Part shown: one piece after another, positions 15,054 to 20,038 of the stretch
How positions within the stretch are numbered: position 1 is the first letter of the stretch
Layout of the letters: every line of letters starts with the position of its first letter
Assembly (NCBI GenBank): GCA_013694495.1
Contig: JACDCH010000520.1
Location: 1-20,038 of the forward strand
Direction of reading: 5' to 3'
Length of the DNA: 20,038 bases
DNA from: Acidimicrobiia bacterium
GTDB lineage: Bacteria > Actinomycetota > Acidimicrobiia > Acidimicrobiales > JACDCH01
Notes under the pieces: model-generated
Seen by the model: only the letters and a program-made list of their open reading frames with translations
Databases searched by the model: none
What the model was told of the DNA's origin: nothing
Program-made: the position numbers and the translations under genes

Positions 15054-15842
15054 TCAATCCGGCGTGAGTTCGGCGCGGTGCTCCGCGACCCAGGCGTCGA
15101 CCCGGTCCCAGCGCTCCCAGCCGCCGTGCGCCTCGAAGGCGGCGACGAAGGCGGGCACGGAGTCGTCGACCCGGCGGGCCACGAACGAACGGGCGACCTG
15201 CAGGACCTGCTGCACGACGGAGATGAACCCGGGGCGGAGGTCCGCAGCCAGGCCGTAGGCGTCGACGATCACCTGCACCCGACGAGCTGCGTCGAGGTGG
15301 CCCCGCCCGCTGACGTCGGCCGACACCGGGTCCATGATCGGCGCCCAGTAGCGCGCCGTCATGGCCAGGTCCCACACCGGGCGACCGGGGGCGGCGAAGT
15401 CGAAGTCGATGAGCGCGGTCGCCCGCCCGTCACGGAAGACGACGTTCTCCGGGCAGACGTCGTTGTGGCAGAGGAGGGAGCCGCCTTCCGGGTCGGCGAG
15501 ATCCGTGGGCCAGGTGACCACCTCGGCGTCGACCGGCACCTTGGCCGACGCGCCGTGGTAGCGCCGGAGCAGCCGGCCCACGCCGCCCATCGCCTCGTCG
15601 GTGAGCGACCACGCCGGGTACGGCGGGACGGCGACTTCGCCGTGGAGGAACTCGAGCTCCTCCCACCCCTCGTCGGTCCGAAGGCGGCGGGGGGCCGGGC
15701 TGCCGTGGAAGCCGACGTCGCGTAGGCACAGCAGGTAGCGGTGCACGGCCGCCGCATGCGGCGGGGCCGGTCGACGCACTGCCACTCCCCGGCGGTGCAC
15801 TGCGCCGGCGTTGGCCAAGCCTCCGGCCAACGGCGTCCCCAC
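15054..15842 (-). CDS. APH-type phosphotransferase (aminoglycoside phosphotransferase family fold)
   Basis: 262-aa kinase-fold protein. The N-lobe begins LAGGLANAGAVHRRG. The catalytic loop is LLCHNDVCPENVVF (123-136) with His126, Asp128 and Asn133 in HxDxxxxN form, and the metal-binding segment is LIDFDFAAPG at 144-153 with Asp146. The motifs look intact, so small-molecule phosphorylation is likely. Substrates in this large family range from antibiotics to choline, sugars and hydroxyacyl groups. Antibiotic resistance is not implied. I chose GTG 15842 because it gives the complete N-lobe and stops one base short of the operator at 15844-15860. Longer in-frame starts would cross that operator and the divergent promoter. 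It is divergent from the enoyl-CoA hydratase at 15883 and shares its control region. Confidence 0.82.
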   Translation of the reverse strand: MGTPLAGGLANAGAVHRRGVAVRRPAPPHAAAVHRYLLCLRDVGFHGSPAPRRLRTDEGWEELEFLHGEVAVPPYPAWSLTDEAMGGVGRLLRRYHGASAKVPVDAEVVTWPTDLADPEGGSLLCHNDVCPENVVFRDGRATALIDFDFAAPGRPVWDLAMTARYWAPIMDPVSADVSGRGHLDAARRVQVIVDAYGLAADLRPGFISVVQQVLQVARSFVARRVDDSVPAFVAAFEAHGGWERWDRVDAWVAEHRAELTPD

Positions 15843-15843
15843 C

Positions 15844-15860
15844 TCTGACGCGCCGTCAGA
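15844..15860. promoter_or_regulatory. operator TCTGACG-N3-CGTCAGA, copy 2
   Basis: Perfect 7-bp arms with the spacer CGC, identical in arms and spacing to 7389-7405. It ends 1 bp from the minus-strand GTG of the kinase and overlaps the probable -35 (CTGACG, 15845-15850) of the plus-strand hydratase promoter, so a bound dimer should shut both directions. Confidence 0.73.
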
Positions 15861-15875
15861 TCCTTCCGTAGGATC
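15859..15875. promoter_or_regulatory. second inverted repeat overlapping the -10 of the hydratase operon
   Basis: GATCCT-N5-AGGATC is a perfect dyad sharing its first two bases with the end of the preceding operator. It contains TAGGAT (15869-15874), a good TAnnnT -10 box, 8 nt before ATG 15883 and 18 bp from the CTGACG -35. This could be a second operator or chance symmetry around the promoter. Confidence 0.5.
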
Positions 15876-15882
15876 GCCGGCC

Positions 15883-16662
15883 ATGCCCGGAACCGTACGG
15901 CTCGACGTCGATGGTCCCGTCGCGGTGATCACCAACGACAACCCCGACAAGCACAACGCCTTCGACGACGAGATGGACCTCCGGCTGTTCGAGGTGCTCG
16001 GCGAGCTCCGCGGTCGCCCCGACGTCCGGGCCATCGTGTGGCGGGGCGAGGGCAAGTCGTTCTCGTCCGGTCGAGACGTCGGCGCCCTCGGTGGCGCCGA
16101 TGCCGGCCTCAGCCACCACGAGCTGATGCGGCGTGGCCACCGGGGGATCCAGCAGCTCTTCGATCTCGATGCGCCGGTGATCGTCGCCGTCCAGGGTTGG
16201 GCCATCGGCGCGTCGTTCCAGCGGGCGCTCCTCTGCGACATCCGCATCGCCGCCGAGGGAGCCCGCTTCATGCTCCCCGAAGTCGGACACGGGGTGATCC
16301 CCGACACCGGCGGTGTCGCCCGCCTGTTCCAGATCTGCGGGCACGGCGTCGCGGCGGACATGGTGCTCACCGGCCGGGCGATGCCAGCGGCGGAGGCCCT
16401 CGCCCACGGTGTCGTCTCGAGGGTCGTGCCCGCCGACGTCCTCGACGAAACGGCCATGGAGATGGCAGCGAAGGTCGCCGCCGCCCCGGCCGTCACCGTC
16501 AAGATGGCCCGGCGGGTGCTCGATCACCTCGCGTTGCCGGCCGTGCGCGCTTCGATGGCCGAGGAGCTGATCGCGCAGACCTTCATCAGCCGGTCCGACG
16601 ACATGGCCGAACTGCGGGCGGCCCGGGCCGAGGACCGCCCACCCCTCTACTCCGGGAGCTGA
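15883..16662 (+). CDS. enoyl-CoA hydratase/isomerase family protein
   Basis: 259-aa crotonase-fold protein. The oxyanion-hole segments are SFSSGRDVG (59-67) and VQGWAIGAS (103-111). The catalytic loop is LPEVGHGVIPDTGG (131-144). By eye, Glu133 corresponds to crotonase Glu144, while the Glu164 position is Asp159. One Glu plus an Asp leaves hydratase activity possible but not certain. The C-terminus ends in a helical tail that usually packs on the trimer. ATG 15883 is preferred over an in-frame TTG 72 bp upstream because the latter would place coding sequence across the operator and promoter. No Shine-Dalgarno is seen, consistent with a leaderless transcript. The SDR gene follows 1 nt after the stop. 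Confidence 0.9.
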   Translation: MPGTVRLDVDGPVAVITNDNPDKHNAFDDEMDLRLFEVLGELRGRPDVRAIVWRGEGKSFSSGRDVGALGGADAGLSHHELMRRGHRGIQQLFDLDAPVIVAVQGWAIGASFQRALLCDIRIAAEGARFMLPEVGHGVIPDTGGVARLFQICGHGVAADMVLTGRAMPAAEALAHGVVSRVVPADVLDETAMEMAAKVAAAPAVTVKMARRVLDHLALPAVRASMAEELIAQTFISRSDDMAELRAARAEDRPPLYSGS

Positions 16663-16663
16663 C

Positions 16664-17539
16664 GTGCCCCTGCTCGAACCACCTCCCGTCGGCGCCACCG
16701 CCCTTCCGGCGGGCACCTTCGACGGCGCGACCGTGCTCGTGACCGGCGGCGGCACCGGCCTGGGCAAGGCGATCGCCTCCGAGTTCGCCCGGCTCGGCGC
16801 GGCGATCGTCGTCGCCAGCCGGAAGGACGAGCACCTCGAGGCCGGTCGAGTCGCCCTGGAGGAGCTCGGTGCTGCCGTCCTCACCGTGGCCTGCGACATC
16901 CGCGACCCCGACCAGGTCGCGGGCGCCGTCGACGCCGCGGTGGCGGCCGACGGCTTCGGCCTCCCGTCGGTGCTCGTCAACAACGCGGCGGCCAACTTCC
17001 CCGTGCCGGCCGAGGACATGTCGCCGAACGCCTGGCGCACCGTGGTGGACATCACGCTCAACGGCACGTTCTTCTGCAGCCGCGAGCTGGCCCGTCGCCA
17101 CCTCGCGGCGGGCACGCCGGCGTCGATCATCTGCGTCGGCGCATCGTACGCCTGGACGGGCGGGCCCGGCTTCGCCCACTCAGCCGCGGCCAAGGCCGGC
17201 GTGAAGAACATGGTCGAGACGCTGGCCGTCGAGTGGGGGCCCTACGGCATCCAGGTGAACGGCCTCGTGCCCGGCCTGTTCCCCCACGCGGACATGACGG
17301 CCGACATCCGCGGCAACCTCGACCGCACGTCGGAGAAGGACGCCTGCCAGCCGGCGTTGCGCGTCGGCCGGCTGCGCGAGCTGGGATGGGCGGCCACGTT
17401 CCTGGCGTCGCCCTACGCCCGCTTCGTGTCCGGGCACACGCTCGTCGTCGACGGCGCGAACTGGCAGCGGCGGACCCTCACGAACCCACCGGTGATCACC
17501 GTGCGCGAACAGATGGGCATGGGTCCGTTCGAGGGCTAG
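16664..17539 (+). CDS. SDR family oxidoreductase, 2,4-dienoyl-CoA-reductase-like
   Basis: 291-aa SDR. Cofactor loop TGGGTGLG at 27-34; SRK at 52-54 after the second strand favours NADP(H). NNAAANF at 106-112 and SYAWTGGPGFAHSAAAKAGVK at 161-181 match mitochondrial/peroxisomal 2,4-dienoyl-CoA reductases (NNAAGNF and the non-canonical Tyr-Ser-Lys array): Tyr162, Ser173 and Lys177 occupy those places instead of the classical YxxxK. The likely role is NADPH reduction of an unsaturated acyl-CoA, or a related step in ring or side-chain beta-oxidation. The GTG at 16664 follows the hydratase stop by 1 nt, so the two are co-translated. A 52-bp gap with an operator separates it from the next gene. Confidence 0.9.
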   Translation: MPLLEPPPVGATALPAGTFDGATVLVTGGGTGLGKAIASEFARLGAAIVVASRKDEHLEAGRVALEELGAAVLTVACDIRDPDQVAGAVDAAVAADGFGLPSVLVNNAAANFPVPAEDMSPNAWRTVVDITLNGTFFCSRELARRHLAAGTPASIICVGASYAWTGGPGFAHSAAAKAGVKNMVETLAVEWGPYGIQVNGLVPGLFPHADMTADIRGNLDRTSEKDACQPALRVGRLRELGWAATFLASPYARFVSGHTLVVDGANWQRRTLTNPPVITVREQMGMGPFEG

Positions 17540-17545
17540 CTTGTT

Positions 17546-17572
17546 CGTTCAGCGAGCTGAACGCTTGTTCAG
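17546..17572. promoter_or_regulatory. operator with three GTTCAG half-sites at 10-bp phase
   Basis: GTTCAG begins at 17547, its complement CTGAAC at 17557 and GTTCAG again at 17567, each separated by 4 bp. The first two form the perfect 18-bp dyad CGTTCAGC-GA-GCTGAACG (17546-17563). The spacing puts all three on one face of the helix. It lies between the SDR stop and the amidohydrolase start, so that gene probably has its own regulated promoter. Confidence 0.65.
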
Positions 17573-17579
17573 ACGCCGA

Positions 17580-17586
17580 GGGGGAG
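17580..17586 (+). promoter_or_regulatory. ribosome binding site fixing the GTG start at 17592
   Basis: GGGGGAG, 5 nt before GTG 17592. A longer open frame beginning near 17541 would read through the three-part operator and has no such site. Confidence 0.6.
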
Positions 17587-17591
17587 CTGCT

Positions 17592-18872
17592 GTGCATGCC
17601 GACGACCTGATCATGGTGAGCGTCGACGACCACCTGGTCGAACCGCCGGACCTCTTCCTGGAGCACCTGCCGGCGAAGTACCGGGACCAGGCGCCCACCG
17701 TGGTCACCCAGCCCGACGGATCCGACGTGTGGAAGTTCAACGGCGCCACCATCCCCAACATCGGGCTCAACGCCGTCGCCGGTCGCCCGAAGGAGGAGTA
17801 CGGCATCGAGCCGACGGCCTTCGACGAGATGCGCCCCGGCTGCTGGGACATCAGCGAGCGGATCAAGGACATGAACGCCGGCGGCATCCTCGGCTCGATG
17901 TGCTTCCCCTCGTTCCCAGGGTTCTCGGGACGGCTGTTCGCGGCGGCCGACGACAAGGATCTCGCCTTGGCCGTGCTGCAGGCCTACAACGACTGGCACG
18001 TCGACTCCTGGTGCGGCGCTGCGCCCGGCCGGTTCATCCCGATGGGCCTCCCCGTGCTGTGGGACCCGGAGCTGGCGGCCACCGAGGTGCGCCGCCTCGC
18101 GGCCAAGGGCGTCCACTCGCTCACCTTCACGGAGAACCCGGCCACGCTCGGCTACCCGAGCTTCCACTCCGACCACTGGGACCCGCTGTGGACGGCGATG
18201 TGCGACGAGAACGTGGTGTTGTCCGTGCACCTCGGTTCGTCGGGCCAGCTGGTGATGACGGCGCCCGACGCGCCCATGGACGTGCTCATCACCCTGCAGC
18301 CCATGAACATCTGCCAGGCCGCCGCCGACCTGCTGTGGAGCCGGATCCCGAAGCACTTCCCCGACATCCGGATCGCGCTGTCCGAGGGCGGCACCGGCTG
18401 GATCCCGTACTTCCTCGACCGGGTCGACCGCACCTACGACATGCACCACCTGTGGACGGGCCAGGACTTCGGCGACCGCAAGCCCAGCGACGTGTTCCGC
18501 CATCACTTCCTCACCTGCTTCATCAACGACCCGATCGGCCTGAAGCTGCGCCACGACATCGGCATCGACAACATCGCGTGGGAGTGCGACTACCCCCACA
18601 GCGACTCGAGCTGGCCCTTCGCGCCCGAGGAGCTCGCCGAGGTCGCGGCCGACGTGTCCGACGACGACCTGGCCAAGATCACCCACGAGAACGCGATGCG
18701 GTGGTTCTCCTACGACCCCTTCGCCCACCGGGCCAAGGAGACCTGCACCGTGGCCGCCCTCCGGGCCGAGGCCGCCGGCCACGATGTCGCCGAGCGGAGC
18801 TACGACAAGGGTCGCTTCGAGAAGTCCGTCGGCATCGACCTCGGCACGTTGCACGAGCGCGCCACGGCCTGA
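17592..18872 (+). CDS. amidohydrolase family protein (Amidohydrolase_2, second paralogue)
   Basis: 426 aa with the GTG start; ATG 17613 is a possible shorter start. TIM-barrel metal enzyme: VDDHLVEPPDLF at 11-22 carries the N-terminal metal-binding segment, a form of DxHxxEP with Asp-Asp-His. LSVHLGSSG, IALSEGGTGWIPYFLDRVDR and WECDYPHSDSSWP follow in the order typical of Amidohydrolase_2 proteins in actinobacterial lipid, steroid or aromatic clusters. It is clearly different from the minus-strand paralogue at 13759-14991. Decarboxylation or hydrolysis of a carbon-carbon or ester bond is likely; the substrate is unknown. It is downstream of the hydratase/SDR pair but has its own operator and Shine-Dalgarno. 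The 81-bp gap to the helicase gene has only a GC-rich hairpin without a T run. Confidence 0.88.
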   Translation: MHADDLIMVSVDDHLVEPPDLFLEHLPAKYRDQAPTVVTQPDGSDVWKFNGATIPNIGLNAVAGRPKEEYGIEPTAFDEMRPGCWDISERIKDMNAGGILGSMCFPSFPGFSGRLFAAADDKDLALAVLQAYNDWHVDSWCGAAPGRFIPMGLPVLWDPELAATEVRRLAAKGVHSLTFTENPATLGYPSFHSDHWDPLWTAMCDENVVLSVHLGSSGQLVMTAPDAPMDVLITLQPMNICQAAADLLWSRIPKHFPDIRIALSEGGTGWIPYFLDRVDRTYDMHHLWTGQDFGDRKPSDVFRHHFLTCFINDPIGLKLRHDIGIDNIAWECDYPHSDSSWPFAPEELAEVAADVSDDDLAKITHENAMRWFSYDPFAHRAKETCTVAALRAEAAGHDVAERSYDKGRFEKSVGIDLGTLHERATA

Positions 18873-18953
18873 CGGTCCTGGTCGCCCCCGGCCCTCGCGG
18901 CGGGGCCCGCTGGCGTGTGTCGAGCGGGGCCCACCGGTACCCTCCGGCGCCCC

Positions 18954-19709
18954 ATGAGCAGGTCGTCGGAGCTCGCGCTGGAGCAGGCCCACGTCGACCG
19001 GGCCTACGCGCGCCTCGCCGAGCTCCGCGAGAAGGTCGACACCTGGCGCAAGGAGGTACTGCTGCAGGGGGGCGGGACGTTCGCCAACCGGTTCGAGCGC
19101 GACCGCCTCAGCGACGCCTTCGCGTCACGGGCCGGCGACCTCGAGGTGGGCGGCGAGGCCCTGTGCTTCGGGCGGCTCGACCTCGTCGACGGCAACACGT
19201 TCCACCTCGGTCGGGTGAGCGTCGCCGACGAGGACGGCGACCCGCTCGTCGTTGACTGGCGGGCCCCGGCCGCCGCCGCGTTCTACCGCGCCACCCCGCT
19301 CGAGCCGCTCGGCGTCGTGCGCCGTCGCCACCTCCTCTGCCGGGGCCCGGAGGTCGTCGCCCTCGACGACGACCTGCTCGACCTCGACGCCGACGGCGCG
19401 GTCGAGGGTCTGGAGCTGGTGGGGGAGGCGGCGCTGCTCGAGGCGCTGGGGCGCCGGCGTACCGGGCGCATGAGCGACATCGTCGCCACGATCCAGGTCG
19501 ACCAGGATCACGCCGTGCGGGCGCCGCTGGCTGGGGTCGTCGTGGTCGAGGGCGGCCCGGGCACGGGCAAGACGGCCGTGGCGCTCCACCGGGCTGCCTA
19601 CCTGCTCTACGCCGAGCGCGTCCTGCTCGAGGAGCAGGGCATCCTCGTCGTCGGGCCCAGCCCCGCCTTCTGCCGCTACGTCAGCCAGGTGCTCCCCTCG
19701 CTCGGCTAG
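18954..19709 (+). CDS. HelD-like RNA polymerase-associated helicase, N-terminal part ended by an in-frame TAG
   Basis: 251 aa to a TAG at 19707-19709. The N-terminal region (residues 1-60, ALEQAHVDRAYARLAELREKV) is the coiled-coil arm typical of HelD. DWRAPAAAAFYRAT (101-114) is a HelD hallmark, and the Walker A loop is EGGPGTGKTAVALHRAAYLLY at 199-219. HelD is a UvrD/Rep-like ATPase that removes stalled RNA polymerase from DNA. Full-length members are about 700 aa, and homology clearly continues in the same frame after the stop (LG, stop, EGVVLATIPEL), so one G-to-T change of a GAG codon would explain it. As it stands the product would lack the remaining motor motifs and be inactive. ATG 18954 is preferred; a GTG 39 nt upstream is possible. 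GC-rich hairpins precede it. Confidence 0.85.
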   Translation: MSRSSELALEQAHVDRAYARLAELREKVDTWRKEVLLQGGGTFANRFERDRLSDAFASRAGDLEVGGEALCFGRLDLVDGNTFHLGRVSVADEDGDPLVVDWRAPAAAAFYRATPLEPLGVVRRRHLLCRGPEVVALDDDLLDLDADGAVEGLELVGEAALLEALGRRRTGRMSDIVATIQVDQDHAVRAPLAGVVVVEGGPGTGKTAVALHRAAYLLYAERVLLEEQGILVVGPSPAFCRYVSQVLPSLG

Positions 19710-20038
19710 GAGGGCGTGGTCCTGGCCACGATCCCGGAGCTGGCGCCGCTGAAGCCGCACCGCACGGCCGACGAGCCCCACGAGGTGGCCCGCCTGAAGG
19801 GCGACGCCCGGATGGCCGGCTTCCTCGCCGCCGCCGTCCGCCTCCGCCAGCGACCGCTGCGTGAGGCGGTCGAGATCCCCCACGGCGCATACGTGCTGCG
19901 GCTCACGCCCGAGGCCACGAAGGCGATCGTGCGGCGGGTGCGCGGCCGGGGCGGCGACCACAACCACCGCCGGCCCCACGTCGAGCGGCTGATGCTCGGC
20001 GCGCTGTGGGAGCAGTGGAAGGCGGCCCGTCAGCGCGC
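19710..20038 (+). pseudogene. continuation of the HelD-like gene after the stop, cut by the window edge
   Basis: The same reading frame stays open for 109 codons to the edge: EGVVLATIPELAPLKPHR, then EVARLKGDARMAGFLAAAVRLRQRPL, and LRLTPEATKAIVRRVRGRGGDHNHRRPHVERLMLGAL. This matches the inter-motif region of HelD proteins (KGDxRM, RQRPL and the HN motif). A separate start is poorly supported: GTG 19716 has AGGAGG upstream but only 2 nt away. I therefore read this as the distal part of a gene broken by one nonsense change, or of one intact gene with a base error in the assembly. Confidence 0.7.

Noticed and set aside
15054..15842. Antibiotic resistance function for the APH-type protein
   Set aside because: The fold is shared by many small-molecule kinases, and the context is CoA catabolism with no resistance or mobile genes.
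15811..15882. In-frame upstream extension of the enoyl-CoA hydratase from TTG 15811
   Set aside because: It would run across both dyads, the -10 box and the kinase start. ATG 15883 gives the normal family N-terminus.
18890..18907. GC-rich hairpin GGCCC-N8-GGGCC as a terminator after the second amidohydrolase
   Set aside because: The stem is only 5 bp and there is no T-run; such stems arise easily in DNA this GC-rich.
1..20038. Defence system, prophage, integrative element or CRISPR
   Set aside because: No integrase, transposase, phage, nuclease/toxin or repeat-spacer structure was seen; composition and codon style look even throughout.

Overview
The window is very GC-rich, with strong G/C at third codon positions, several GTG starts and short intergenic gaps. 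It looks like a chromosome segment of a high-GC Actinomycetota. An acidimicrobial or related soil/aquatic lineage is my guess from gene style only; nothing in the window fixes the taxon. Coding density is close to complete: no gene-free stretch exceeds about 85 bp, and I see no tRNA, rRNA, CRISPR array, insertion sequence or transposase.

The content is a CoA-thioester and oxygenase-based catabolic region. Left arm (1-7341, all minus): a CaiC-like acyl-CoA ligase and a histidine phosphatase, followed by a tightly coupled operon. That operon encodes a solute-binding-protein-fold protein without a signal peptide, a NIPSNAP/Dabb-type barrel protein, a TetR regulator, a double-hotdog MaoC-type dehydratase, an enoyl-CoA hydratase/isomerase and the first codons of one more gene. 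Most junctions are 4-bp ATGA/GTGA overlaps. Centre (7396-10945): a FadD3-like acyl-CoA ligase and a cytochrome P450 on plus, then a TetR gene on minus whose 3' end overlaps the P450. Next (11025-14991) are two two-gene operons facing each other: an acetoacetate-decarboxylase-family protein plus SDR on plus, and an amidohydrolase plus KshA/DAF-36-like Rieske oxygenase on minus. Right arm (15054-18872): an APH-type kinase on minus, divergent from a plus operon of enoyl-CoA hydratase and 2,4-dienoyl-CoA-reductase-like SDR, then a second amidohydrolase with its own operator. The window ends in a HelD-type helicase gene broken by an in-frame TAG.

The most striking non-coding signal is a set of paired inverted-repeat operators that tie separate transcription units together. 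TCTGACG-N3-CGTCAGA occurs at 7389 and 15844, CGAACCGTRGTTCAA at 4897 and 9005, and TTTTCATA-N7-TGRAAAC at 10983 and 15010. A fourth site, made of three GTTCAG half-sites 10 bp apart, lies at 17547. Each pair sits directly at gene starts, which suggests several small interlocking regulons (two TetR genes are in the window).

Taken together, the genes could activate a polycyclic or branched substrate with CoA (two ligases), oxidise it (P450, Rieske oxygenase), carry out hydratase/dehydrogenase/reductase steps, and cleave or decarboxylate intermediates (ADC-family protein, two amidohydrolases). A steroid- or terpenoid-like substrate is an inference from the FadD3-like and KshA/DAF-36-like members. 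Ferredoxin and reductase partners, thiolases and permeases are not present here.
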